Source: RGIG9060 sp052173655 | Lineage (GTDB): Bacteria; Spirochaetota; Spirochaetia; Treponematales; Treponemataceae | DNA: 49,611 bases | Assembly: GCA_052173655.1 (NCBI GenBank) | Contig: JBQMYD010000008.1 | Coordinates: 1 to 49,611, forward strand | Reading direction: 5' to 3' | Part shown: positions 33,017 through 41,417 of the stretch, in pieces | How the letters are laid out: each line of letters opens with the position of its first letter | Position numbering within the stretch: position 1 is the stretch's first letter | Program-made: the position numbers and the translations under genes | Notes under the pieces: model-generated | Databases searched by the model: none | What the model was told of the DNA's origin: nothing | Seen by the model: only the letters and a program-made list of their open reading frames with translations

Positions 33017-34786
33017 ATGAGTAATACAAATTCTTTTGACAGAATGGTTTTAGGCTTAACCAACGCGGAACGTATTGAACTTTTACGAAAAATAGAAAGT
33101 TCAAGCGATCCTGAAATACAAAATATAAAAATGCCCGAAGATAAAAGTTCTTTAAATTTTGAAAAAGATTTAAATATACGGATAAAACAGGAACCGTTTT
33201 TTTTACGTATTTGGCTTAAAATTGTTGCACTTCTTTCCTCTGCAAGTTTAGATTATGTTTACAACAAATATCTTTTGCGTATTGAAGCTCACACAGTGGG
33301 AAGCATTGCTCCGGATTTAATTGATTATAAAAAACAGATTTTTCTCCCGCTTTTTTGTGAAAAAATACGTGAACTAAAAAGTGTTGCACTGTTTTTTAGA
33401 AGTTCTATTTCAGTTTACAACGAAAATGAAGGGGCTTTTTACGCTTTTCTCGGTTCAATTGCAATTCCGGATCTTGCACAACGCTTGGAAAACGAATCAA
33501 ATCCGTATCAGTTTCCTATGGATAGAGAAGTAACGAGCGAACTTAGAACCTCATTAATAAGGCGTATGGATGAAGTGCTGCAAACAATTCCGCCTGCACA
33601 AAAATCCCAAATGTACAACTCAATTCAGGCATTGGAATGGCTCAATCAGTTTGTTAGACTACCTTTTGAACGTTTTTTTTCAAAGATAAATGAATCTAAT
33701 GTTTGTAAATTTTCGGATTGCGAATCCGAAATTGAAATTTTTGCAAATGTTTTATGTAACGGGAAAAATATTCCCACTGAAATTCTTGAAGCTTTATTTC
33801 TTTTTTCTTTCCAGTCAAAACAAGAAAGTGAAAAAGGACATAACAGAAAAAAATCGAATAAAACGGAATCTTTAAATGAAGATGAGAGTGTTGATCCAAA
33901 AATTAGCGAAAGTCTTATTCATCAAAACTGTGAAAATTTTGTACAAAAAAGCATCATGCAAATTTCCACGATAAAAGATTTTATTTCCAATGTACCGATT
34001 AGAAAATTGACTGTCATTGCAAAAAATCTTTTTACTTGGGAACCGGAATTTAAAATCGATGCAGAAGATTGGTTTTTGAAATTCAAATCACACTGGAAAA
34101 AAATATTCGATTCGCAATGGGAACGATGGCTTGCAGACAAGAAAAAATATCAAATCCGTGAAACTCTCAAAAAAAATTTTGCAACGGAAGATTTCCCCGT
34201 TATTGAAAATAGACCATGGGCAGCGGGCGATGGGCTGGAATTTTCAAAAGAATACACTCTAGGTTATCTTTTTGCTTTTTACAAAAAACTTTATCCTGCG
34301 TACAATAAAATTTTAAAAATAATCATGATAGAAGGGCAGTTCTCAAGCCAAGAAAATCAAAATGAATTTACGGACGCTTACAACAATTTAAATCACGTTG
34401 AACAAAGCATTATTGCACTGAATAATCAACTTTCACCCAAAGGCAGTCTAGGCTCTGCTTTTGCTGCAGCAATAGAAAAATCTTTACGGACTATTCAAGG
34501 ATACTCAAAAATCAAATCAATGTTGGGAACCGTAGAAGCTGAAGTTATAAATTTGACCACACAATTTATAAATGCCGGAAAATCCATGAGCATAATTTTG
34601 GACGGAATTTTGACTGAGCAAAAAACATCCAGATATGATGCTCTTACAAATTTAAATTCCATTCAGGGAGATAACAACGAAAAGTTCAAACAGCAAATTA
34701 AAAATACAAGAAGTGGACTTTTGGAAGCTATCGACATGATAAAACAAGTGGAAATTATCGGTGTAAAAAGTATAAAAGAATTCTAA
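33017..34786 (+). CDS. Uncharacterised spirochaete-type protein (possibly DUF5312)
   Basis: 589 residues. It opens with FDRMVLGLTNAERIELLRKIESSSDPE and has no signal peptide or clear membrane segment; a short hydrophobic stretch (FLRIWLKIVALLSSASLDYVY, about 62-82) lies near the N terminus. The rest is largely helical, with a charged low-complexity patch near 272-290 (KQESEKGHNRKKSNKTESLNEDES). I recognise it only as similar to treponemal proteins of unknown function, probably the DUF5312 family; I would not assign a role. No ribosome binding site; the likely promoter ends 7 nt before the ATG. Confidence 0.6.
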   Translation: MSNTNSFDRMVLGLTNAERIELLRKIESSSDPEIQNIKMPEDKSSLNFEKDLNIRIKQEPFFLRIWLKIVALLSSASLDYVYNKYLLRIEAHTVGSIAPDLIDYKKQIFLPLFCEKIRELKSVALFFRSSISVYNENEGAFYAFLGSIAIPDLAQRLENESNPYQFPMDREVTSELRTSLIRRMDEVLQTIPPAQKSQMYNSIQALEWLNQFVRLPFERFFSKINESNVCKFSDCESEIEIFANVLCNGKNIPTEILEALFLFSFQSKQESEKGHNRKKSNKTESLNEDESVDPKISESLIHQNCENFVQKSIMQISTIKDFISNVPIRKLTVIAKNLFTWEPEFKIDAEDWFLKFKSHWKKIFDSQWERWLADKKKYQIRETLKKNFATEDFPVIENRPWAAGDGLEFSKEYTLGYLFAFYKKLYPAYNKILKIIMIEGQFSSQENQNEFTDAYNNLNHVEQSIIALNNQLSPKGSLGSAFAAAIEKSLRTIQGYSKIKSMLGTVEAEVINLTTQFINAGKSMSIILDGILTEQKTSRYDALTNLNSIQGDNNEKFKQQIKNTRSGLLEAIDMIKQVEIIGVKSIKEF

Positions 34787-34876
34787 AATTTTTGTTTTTG
34801 TTCTTTGTGGATTTTAAAATCAAATTCTGCTAAACTCATTTTTAATTAACATTCTCAATTTTTATAAGGAATTTTT

Positions 34877-36715
34877 ATGTCTGACGTAAAATCACAAATA
34901 AAATCTTTTGTTGCACAAATATTAAATAAATTTATCGAACAAAAAGAAATTTGTTCAGAGCCGATAACAGAAGATCAAATATCACTAGTTACCCCTCCCA
35001 GTTCGGAAATGGGAGATATAGGAATTCCTTTATTTTCTTTTGCAAAAACTTTTAGAATGGCACCCCCTGCAATTGCTTCCGAGCTTTTGACTATGGTAAA
35101 CAATGATGAAAATTCAAAAGCCATAGGAAAATTCAAAGCTGTAGGACCGTATCTTAATGTTGTTCTAGATAAAACAAAGGAAATTTCTTTTATAATTAAA
35201 AAAATTACGGAACAAGGTTGTTCATACGGAAAAACAGACAATGAAGGCAATGAACCGCTTTGCAAAGAAAGGGTAATGATTGAATTTTCAAGTCCGAACA
35301 CAAACAAACCTCTTCATCTTGGTCATCTAAGAAATGATGCTTTAGGAGAATCTGTTTCCAGAATAATGAAATTTCAGGGAGCACAAGTTTATAAAGTAAA
35401 TATAATTAATAATCGCGGAGTCCACATTTGTAAATCAATGTTGGCTTATAAAAAATTTCATCAAGAAAAGTGTGATACTCCGGAAAAACTTAATATTAAA
35501 AGCGACAGGTTTGTAGGAGATTGCTACGTAGAATTCAACAATATCGGAAAAAAAAGCGATGGCACATTAGACAAAGAGCTTTGCGAACAGGCAGAAAAAG
35601 AAGCTCAAGCTATGCTTGTTGAATGGGAAAAAGGAAATACTGAAGTTCACAAACTTTGGGAACAGATGAATAAATGGGCTGTAGACGGAATTAAAAAAAC
35701 TTATCAAAGAACAGGTATAAGTTTTGATAAACTTTATTACGAAAGCGAAACATATCTCAAGGGGAAAAAAGAAGTTCTTGACGGATTAGATAAGGGCATT
35801 TTTTTTAAAGCCCCTGACGGTTCAGTAAGAATAGACGTAACTGAAGTTACGGGAAAAAATAAAGATGGCGAAAACCAAGAAAAAGTTATGCTTCGTAAAG
35901 ATGGAACTTCTGTTTACATAACACAAGACATCGGAACAGCCATAAGCCGCCATAAAGACTGGAACTTTAACAAATTGATTTACGTTGTAGGTTCCGAGCA
36001 AATTTATCACTTTAAGGTTTTATTTTACATTCTTAAAAAACTCGGCTTTGATTGGGCATCTCAGCTTTATCATCTTTCATACGGAATGGTAAATCTTCCG
36101 GAAGGCAGAATGAAAAGCCGCGAAGGAACAGTTGTAGATGCCGACGATCTTATTGACAATTTAAGAGATGGGGCACTTGAAGAAATTTTATCAAAAGGCA
36201 GAGAAGAAGCTGTAGGAGATGCAAAAGATGTTGCCGAAAAGGTTGCCTTAGCAGCTCTTCATTACTTTTTGCTACAAAACGATCCCGGCAAAGACATGAC
36301 TTTTAATCCAAAAGAAAGCCTTTCTTTTAACGGAAATACCGGACCGTACTTGCAATACATGGCAGCAAGGATTTGTTCTATTTTGAAAAAGGCAAAGACG
36401 GAAAACATAAAAATAGATACAAGCAAAGAAAGCCTTGCTCTTTTAAATGCAGACATTGAATGGGAACTCGTGAAGCTTTTGGGAAAATTTCCTGAAATCG
36501 TAGAAAAAGCCGCACGCACTTTAGACCCCAGCGGAATTGCAATTTACCTTTATGACGTTTCAAAGACATTCAGTCGCTTCTATCATGACTGTCCAATTGC
36601 AACCGCACAAGACAAAAAACTTGCAGGAGCGAGGCTTGCCCTTGCAAAAGCAACTCTTCAAGTACTGGAAAACGGATTTTACCTTGTATTGATTCCTTTC
36701 CTTGAAACTATGTAG
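34877..36715 (+). CDS. argS: Arginyl-tRNA synthetase
   Basis: 612 residues, TAAGGA before the ATG. An N-terminal arginyl-specific domain is followed by SSPNTNKPLHLGHLRNDALGESVSRI with the HIGH box as HLGH near 147, and by IGTAISRH and IYVVGSEQIYHFKVLFYILKKLGF in the catalytic core. The KMSKS position reads GRMKSREGTVV, a normal variant in this enzyme. The C-terminal anticodon-binding domain ends SRFYHDCPIA..RLALAKATLQVLENGFYLVLIP. It charges tRNA-Arg with arginine. No strong terminator follows before the chemoreceptor promoter at 36771. Confidence 0.95.
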   Translation: MSDVKSQIKSFVAQILNKFIEQKEICSEPITEDQISLVTPPSSEMGDIGIPLFSFAKTFRMAPPAIASELLTMVNNDENSKAIGKFKAVGPYLNVVLDKTKEISFIIKKITEQGCSYGKTDNEGNEPLCKERVMIEFSSPNTNKPLHLGHLRNDALGESVSRIMKFQGAQVYKVNIINNRGVHICKSMLAYKKFHQEKCDTPEKLNIKSDRFVGDCYVEFNNIGKKSDGTLDKELCEQAEKEAQAMLVEWEKGNTEVHKLWEQMNKWAVDGIKKTYQRTGISFDKLYYESETYLKGKKEVLDGLDKGIFFKAPDGSVRIDVTEVTGKNKDGENQEKVMLRKDGTSVYITQDIGTAISRHKDWNFNKLIYVVGSEQIYHFKVLFYILKKLGFDWASQLYHLSYGMVNLPEGRMKSREGTVVDADDLIDNLRDGALEEILSKGREEAVGDAKDVAEKVALAALHYFLLQNDPGKDMTFNPKESLSFNGNTGPYLQYMAARICSILKKAKTENIKIDTSKESLALLNADIEWELVKLLGKFPEIVEKAARTLDPSGIAIYLYDVSKTFSRFYHDCPIATAQDKKLAGARLALAKATLQVLENGFYLVLIPFLETM

Positions 36716-36770
36716 CCTTATGATCAGTCATTAAAATTGTCTCAGACCGTTTTTAGTAAAAAAAATTTAA

Positions 36771-36799
36771 TTGAAATATTTTTTATACTGAAGTATAAT
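36771..36799 (+). promoter_or_regulatory. Promoter of the chemoreceptor at 36897
   Basis: TTGAAA (36771-36776), 17-bp spacer, TATAAT (36794-36799). Transcription from about 36806 gives a leader of about 90 nt that includes a C15 run. Confidence 0.72.
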
Positions 36800-36858
36800 T
36801 AATCGACAAAGAGAGAACGGAAAATTATTTTTGTTTACTATGATTAGTAGAAAGGCTA

Positions 36859-36873
36859 CCCCCCCCCCCCCCC
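36859..36873 (+). repeat. C15 homopolymer in the 5' leader of a chemoreceptor gene
   Basis: Fifteen consecutive C, about 53-67 nt into the expected transcript and ending 10 nt before the AGGAGGA ribosome binding site at 36884-36890. The upstream frame (from ATG 36840) runs through the tract in frame with the gene at the current length, but that ATG has no ribosome binding site. The longest C/G homopolymer in the window. Confidence 0.88.
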
Positions 36874-36896
36874 GAATTTCATTAGGAGGACAATGT

Positions 36897-38513
36897 ATGA
36901 AATTAGTTAGATTTTTTTCTCCGGAAAAAAAAGTTTTTGATAAGTTGACGTTTAAAGAACAAAAAAAACTGGGAGCCCTTGTTTCAAGCGATCTTGTTTT
37001 CTTATGCTTGTTTTTGGTTTTTACGATTTTTTTGATAATTGCATATTCCAAGCTTTTAGGTTTTTTAACTTTACTTGCCATGCCAATTTTTTTAGGTTCC
37101 CTTGTAGCCATAAAAAAGGGAAAAATCACTGCAGGCTCTTACCTTTCTACGGTAGGACTTGTTTTCATTTGCTGCATAACAACGATATTTGTAAAAAATG
37201 ATATGAATCATCTTGTTCATTACAGAACAGGTTTTTTTTGCTGTTCTATGGCGATAGTAAACTACATGGCAGCTTTAAGAAGAAGACAGCTGGTAATTTT
37301 TCACATTTTCGTACATGTCCTTTTAATTGCAACTAATTTTACCATTTACAGAGCAGGATTTTTTATGGATCCGAAACCATGGATAGTTTCATTAGTAATT
37401 TGTATTTTTGGAACTGCAAATGCAAACTTTGTACTTATTTTTTCAAGCAAAAATTACAACAAAATCGTTAGCCATGCAGAAAAAGAAAAATTCCAAATTT
37501 CTACCGACTTTGAAAAAATCACAAATGTATTAAACCAGACAAAAGAGTCATTAGATATCGGAGAAAGACTAAACTTTTCTTTGGACAAAACGGACAAAAG
37601 TGCTACAGAAATTAACAATCTTTATGGAAATCTTCTTCAAGTTACAAAAGATCTAAAATTTCAGGCACACAGTGTACAAAAAGCCGGTGAAGAAATTGAC
37701 AATTACGCAGCAAAAATGGGAGAAGATATAAAAACTCAAAACGGTTCAATATCGGAAACATCTGCTGCCGTTACGGAAATTTCATCGAATATTTCCAGCA
37801 TAAACGTTATTGCAGAAAAACGCCGCCAAGAAATGGAGATTGTTGTGCAGATCCTTAATAATCAAAACGCACTTATCAAAAAACTTGTAAGCGATGTAAA
37901 TAGGGTTCAAGAATCATCAAAAAGAATTGCAGCATTTGTTCAAACTGTAGATTCCATTGCAGGTCAAACAAATCTTTTGGCAATGAACGCTTCTATTGAA
38001 GCAGCTCATGCAGGAAATGCAGGAAAGGGTTTTGGAGTTATTGCACAAGAAATTAGAAAACTTTCAAATGAAACTACAAAAAATGCAAATCAAATTTCAG
38101 ATACATTAAAGGAAAACTCGGAAGTCGTACAAGAAAGTACAAAATCTGTAGCAGAATTTGCAAAATCAACAGAAAGCAGCACAATTGAAATCAAAAAAAC
38201 GGTAGACTCTATGGAAGAAATTCTTAGAGGAATAAACGAAATGGATATTGCTACAAAGGATGTAATGAAAGCTTTGCAAAAGATAGTTTTAAGTGCAAGC
38301 GACAATGCCAGTGCAATAAATTCCGTAACCGATAGAATATCGGATCAAAATAAAGATCTTGCAGAAATTCAAGGAACAGCAGATTTTCTTCAAAAGAATG
38401 CAGATCAAATCAGCAATATGTTAAAAACCATTACAGGTGCAATTAATGAGATACAGGCTATCGCAAGAGAAAATAGAGATGTATCTTCAAAGATTGCAGA
38501 TCTTTTGGCTTAA
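36897..38513 (+). CDS. Chemoreceptor-like MCP with integral membrane N terminus (paralogue of 39739)
   Basis: 538 residues from ATG 36897, with AGGAGGA 6 nt upstream; this start also aligns with the paralogue. About six membrane helices (residues 30-195) make a compact sensor without a periplasmic domain. No HAMP domain is evident before the signalling coiled coil, whose tip is VDSIAGQTNLLAMNASIEAAHAGNAGKGFGVIAQEIRKLSNET near 357. The tip carries FGVIAQ where other receptors have FAVVAD. It should feed the CheA pathway; the signal sensed is unknown. The 5' leader holds a C15 run, so translation or mRNA stability could vary between cells. A strong terminator follows. Confidence 0.88.
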   Translation: MKLVRFFSPEKKVFDKLTFKEQKKLGALVSSDLVFLCLFLVFTIFLIIAYSKLLGFLTLLAMPIFLGSLVAIKKGKITAGSYLSTVGLVFICCITTIFVKNDMNHLVHYRTGFFCCSMAIVNYMAALRRRQLVIFHIFVHVLLIATNFTIYRAGFFMDPKPWIVSLVICIFGTANANFVLIFSSKNYNKIVSHAEKEKFQISTDFEKITNVLNQTKESLDIGERLNFSLDKTDKSATEINNLYGNLLQVTKDLKFQAHSVQKAGEEIDNYAAKMGEDIKTQNGSISETSAAVTEISSNISSINVIAEKRRQEMEIVVQILNNQNALIKKLVSDVNRVQESSKRIAAFVQTVDSIAGQTNLLAMNASIEAAHAGNAGKGFGVIAQEIRKLSNETTKNANQISDTLKENSEVVQESTKSVAEFAKSTESSTIEIKKTVDSMEEILRGINEMDIATKDVMKALQKIVLSASDNASAINSVTDRISDQNKDLAEIQGTADFLQKNADQISNMLKTITGAINEIQAIARENRDVSSKIADLLA

Positions 38514-38523
38514 ATTTAATTTG

Positions 38524-38567
38524 ATATTTTGCCGAAAAAGTTAGTTTTAATTTTTTCGGCAAAATAT
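38524..38567. terminator. Bidirectional intrinsic terminator between the chemoreceptor and the nucleotidyltransferase
   Basis: A perfect 16-bp stem (38524-38539 with 38552-38567; core TTTTGCCGAAAAA) with a 12-nt loop sits 10 nt after the MCP stop and 13 nt from the convergent gene's stop. The A/T outer stem provides a T-run in both directions. Confidence 0.88.
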
Positions 38568-38580
38568 TTTACACTTCATT

Positions 38581-39495
38581 TTAATCCCAAAGTTTTTCAG
38601 GGTAATATCCGGATTTTATTTTTTCGGCAATCTCCGCTTTTACATTTTCTTTGTCTTCAGGATATGTCATTCCAAACCATCTTTCTTTTGAAGGATATAC
38701 TTTCATTGTATCTTTTCCGGAATTGACAAGCACTCCGGCAGCTTCCGGAAGATAAGCTTCAGCTTTTAGTTCTCCTATATTTTTTGATAAAAAATTATCC
38801 CAGTATCGGTGGAATGTGTCCCAGCAGCTCGGCATAAAACCGAAAAAGTTCATTGAAACACTTTCATTCCCGGTAAAATCTATAATTCCGGACGGTCTTT
38901 CCGATTTTATTTTACCTTCATCATCAAAATAAATTTTTGTATTTTCTTCTATTTTTGTCAAAAAACCATTTTCAGTAATACAAATCCCACGACTTACAGA
39001 ACCTTGCTTGCTCATTGTGTTTTCAAGAACAAATCCTATCATTGCATGTTCAGTTGAATTTTCATCACGTGTTTTAAAATGATTTGCCATAATTTCAAAT
39101 GCACTTCTCCCATAATAGTCATCGGCATTTATAACAGCAAAAGATTTATTTTTTAGCTGTTCCTCAGCACAAAGAACCGCATGTATCGTTCCCCAAGGTT
39201 TTGTTCTTTCAGGATTTTTTAAAGCTTTTTGTTCATCTGTAAAAATAAAATTCGGATCTTGAAAAACGTAATCTGCATCAAAATTTTTTGCAACTTTGTC
39301 AAACAGGCGTTCACGAAAATCTTTTTCTATGTCTTTTCTTATGATGTAAATTACTTTTTCAAAGCCGGCTCTTTTTGCATCAAATGTTCCAAAATCCAAA
39401 AGAGTTTCGCCGTTAGGTCCCATAGCATCAATTTGCTTTACACCACCATATCGGCTACCCATTCCTGCAGCCAAAACTAAAAGAGTTGATTTCAT
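38581..39495 (-). CDS. Nucleotidyltransferase (sugar-phosphate NTP-transferase family)
   Basis: 304 residues from ATG 39495. A G6 run ends 4 nt before the ATG and serves as ribosome binding site; the in-frame codons further upstream lie around the promoter. The nucleotide-binding loop LAAGMGSRYGGVKQ is at about 8-21 and the metal-binding Asp is in VINADDYYGR near 107. The family makes NDP-sugars such as UDP- or dTDP-glucose or related activated alcohols; this member resembles uncharacterised treponemal and Bacteroidetes proteins more than classical GalU. Genes for its pathway are not adjacent. It lies between two chemoreceptor paralogues on the other strand. Confidence 0.78.
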   Translation of the reverse strand: MKSTLLVLAAGMGSRYGGVKQIDAMGPNGETLLDFGTFDAKRAGFEKVIYIIRKDIEKDFRERLFDKVAKNFDADYVFQDPNFIFTDEQKALKNPERTKPWGTIHAVLCAEEQLKNKSFAVINADDYYGRSAFEIMANHFKTRDENSTEHAMIGFVLENTMSKQGSVSRGICITENGFLTKIEENTKIYFDDEGKIKSERPSGIIDFTGNESVSMNFFGFMPSCWDTFHRYWDNFLSKNIGELKAEAYLPEAAGVLVNSGKDTMKVYPSKERWFGMTYPEDKENVKAEIAEKIKSGYYPEKLWD

Positions 39496-39507
39496 ATTAC
39501 CCCCCAA

Positions 39508-39521
39508 GGTGCATTTGCACC
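39508..39521. repeat. Hairpin in the leader of the nucleotidyltransferase gene
   Basis: GGTGCATTTGCACC, a perfect inverted repeat, lies 2 nt upstream of the G6 ribosome binding site of the leftward gene. Folded in RNA it would sit beside the site and could affect initiation, or it may be a protein-binding site. Confidence 0.5.
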
Positions 39522-39524
39522 ATA

Positions 39525-39540
39525 AATCAATATCTTGATT
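39525..39540. repeat. Inverted repeat at the nucleotidyltransferase transcription start
   Basis: AATCAATATCTTGATT has 6-bp arms around TATC. It directly follows the -10 of the leftward promoter and covers the expected start near 39534. Candidate operator. Confidence 0.4.
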
Positions 39541-39569
39541 ATTGTATAAGGCTTTATGAAAATTGTCAA
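39541..39569 (-). promoter_or_regulatory. Near-consensus sigma-70 promoter of the nucleotidyltransferase gene
   Basis: Minus-strand TTGACA (39569-39564), 17-bp spacer, TACAAT (39546-39541). Among the closest to consensus in the window. Its -35 overlaps the -35 of the sigma-28-like candidate for the divergent chemoreceptor. Confidence 0.75.
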
Positions 39570-39592
39570 AATTCAAAAAAAATATCCGATAA
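39566..39592 (+). promoter_or_regulatory. Candidate sigma-28 (FliA-type) promoter of the chemoreceptor at 39739
   Basis: TCAAAATT (39566-39573), 11-bp spacer, TCCGATAA (39585-39592). The flagellar sigma-28 consensus is TAAAGTTT-11-GCCGATAA, so the -10 matches 7 of 8 and the -35 5 of 8 at exact spacing. The leader would be about 140 nt. No sigma-70 promoter was found for this gene. Confidence 0.42.
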
Positions 39593-39738
39593 ATGCAAAA
39601 AAAAATATTTTAAATAAAAAAAAGCTTTTTTATTTTTCAATCAGAGTGTATATTTTATATGATTATTTTTCATTTTTATTTGCAATAATGATGTAAAATT
39701 TTTGAGGGGAGAGTCTTTATACTTTATGGGAGTTTACA

Positions 39739-41415
39739 GTGGCAATAAGATTAAAAAATAAGTTTTTTGAAAGGTTTTATCCAAAACAGGAAATTCTAAA
39801 TAAGTTGACATACCAAGAACAGGAAGTTATTTTTAACATTGTTTTAACCGACCTAATTTTAATTCCTATTTTAGTTGCTTTCACTATATGCTTGTTTGTT
39901 TTTACAATGATGGATCTTTTTGATGCAAGAGTTTTAGGAACAATAGTTTCATTTGTTGCAGTTTTTTTTGTATCGTCATTGGTTTTTATACGAAAAGGAC
40001 ACAGTTATCTTGGTTCGTATTTTTCAACTTTGGGTTTTATAACTATAACATTGGCAATAACTTTTCTAGCTCCTACAGCCGAAATGCCGGACGGAACACT
40101 CGAAAGATCAACCTTTGTCAGTTATAGAACCGGTGTTTTTTGTCTTATGGCAGGAATTGTCAATTCATTTATGTGCATTAGATATTTGCAATTGATTATA
40201 TTTCACTTGGCATGTATTTTAGGTCTGTTGGTAAGTTCTTTTACTGTGTACTTGGATATTTTTCAAGCACAGCCAATGGTCATGATTAGTTCCATTATTT
40301 TTAACTTATTGGCAATACTATTTGCAAATATAGTCTTACAAAATTCAAACAAATTTAGTACAAGGCTTATAAAACATTCCGAAAAGCAACAAAATAAAGC
40401 AGAAGAACAATTGAAAATAATTACGAATGCTTTGGAAACCTCAAGAGAATCTTTAAACATCGGAGAACAACTGAGTTTATCTACCAATTCAGCAGAACAA
40501 GGTGCTGATAAAATAAACAAGCTGTACATAGAGCTTTTAAATGAAACGGAAACTCTTAGTTTACAAACCAACAATGTAAAAGAAGCAAGCGAAATCGTGA
40601 ACGACAAAGCCGGAGTGATGAGCAACTTTGTAAAGAAGCAGAATGATGACATAGAAGAAACTTCCGCAGCAGTTTCCAAAATTTCTGAAAATGTTTCAAA
40701 TATCAATATCATTGCAAAAAAACGACAAACCGCTATGGAAAATACAGCACTCTCCCTTGACCGCCAAAACGATATGCTGGCTACACTGGTAAACAACGTA
40801 GAGCGAGTACAAGAATCTTCAAAAACAATAGCACAATTTGTAGAAACTGTAGATTCAATTGCAGGACAAACTCGTCTTTTGGCTATGAATGCTTCAATAG
40901 AAGCTTCCCATGCAGGAAATGCAGGAAAAGGTTTTGGAGTCATTGCTCAAGAAATACGTAAACTTTCCGAAGAAACTACAAAAAATTCCAATAACATTGC
41001 AGAAACCCTAAAAGATAATGCACAAATCGTAAAAGAAGCAATGCAATCTATGTCGGATTTTGCAGATGTTACAGAAGTAAGCACGGAAGAAATAAAAGAA
41101 ACTATCGGTTCCATGAAAGAAATTCTTAAAGGAATAAGTGAAATGGAAAAAGCAACAAAAGATGTAATGCATTCTCTTGAAAACATCGTTGCAAATTCCA
41201 GCGAAACTGAAAATATCATAAGCGAAGTTGTATCTCAAATTTCTGAACAAGATGAAAGCCTTGTCAATATTTCCAACTCCACCGGTAAATTACAGGATAG
41301 GGTAAGGTCTATAGATTCTCAGCTTACTTCCATAAACATTGCAATAGATGAAATTCATCAAAATGCAATAAAAAATAAAGAAGTTTCGGAAAAGATTACT
41401 GTGCTTTTCAAATAA
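39739..41415 (+). CDS. Chemoreceptor-like MCP with integral membrane N terminus (paralogue of 36897)
   Basis: 558 residues from GTG 39739, with GGGAG 6 nt upstream. It aligns along its length with the protein at 36897: both begin with a short basic segment, then LNKLTYQEQE/FDKLTFKEQK and about six membrane helices (residues 30-205). No HAMP domain is evident. The signalling tip is VDSIAGQTRLLAMNASIEASHAGNAGKGFGVIAQEIRKLSEET near 376; Arg replaces the usual Asn in QTNLLAMN. The sensed signal is unknown. The only promoter candidate is sigma-28-like. It ends 2 nt from the convergent deoD. Confidence 0.88.
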   Translation: MAIRLKNKFFERFYPKQEILNKLTYQEQEVIFNIVLTDLILIPILVAFTICLFVFTMMDLFDARVLGTIVSFVAVFFVSSLVFIRKGHSYLGSYFSTLGFITITLAITFLAPTAEMPDGTLERSTFVSYRTGVFCLMAGIVNSFMCIRYLQLIIFHLACILGLLVSSFTVYLDIFQAQPMVMISSIIFNLLAILFANIVLQNSNKFSTRLIKHSEKQQNKAEEQLKIITNALETSRESLNIGEQLSLSTNSAEQGADKINKLYIELLNETETLSLQTNNVKEASEIVNDKAGVMSNFVKKQNDDIEETSAAVSKISENVSNINIIAKKRQTAMENTALSLDRQNDMLATLVNNVERVQESSKTIAQFVETVDSIAGQTRLLAMNASIEASHAGNAGKGFGVIAQEIRKLSEETTKNSNNIAETLKDNAQIVKEAMQSMSDFADVTEVSTEEIKETIGSMKEILKGISEMEKATKDVMHSLENIVANSSETENIISEVVSQISEQDESLVNISNSTGKLQDRVRSIDSQLTSINIAIDEIHQNAIKNKEVSEKITVLFK

Positions 41416-41417
41416 AA

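Noticed and set aside
34810..34821. GATTTTAAAATC palindrome upstream of argS
   Set aside because: Short A/T-rich palindromes are expected by chance in this composition.
36840..36896. Upstream ATG extending the chemoreceptor through the C15 tract
   Set aside because: No ribosome binding site near 36840, while ATG 36897 has an ideal one and aligns with the paralogue's start. Kept only as a possibility in the C15 finding.
39500..39505. C6 run as a fourth contingency tract
   Set aside because: Too short to be notably unstable, and it is explained as the G-rich ribosome binding site of the leftward gene.
39613..39634. A-run/T-run palindrome around AAGCTT as a terminator
   Set aside because: The stem is almost only A/T; it is upstream of both divergent genes, so there is nothing to terminate.
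40263..40943. Long open frame (226 codons) on the minus strand inside the chemoreceptor gene at 39739
   Set aside because: It lies antisense to a strongly supported MCP coding region, is rich in Ser/Phe as expected from the reverse of Glu/Lys-rich coiled coil, and matches no family.
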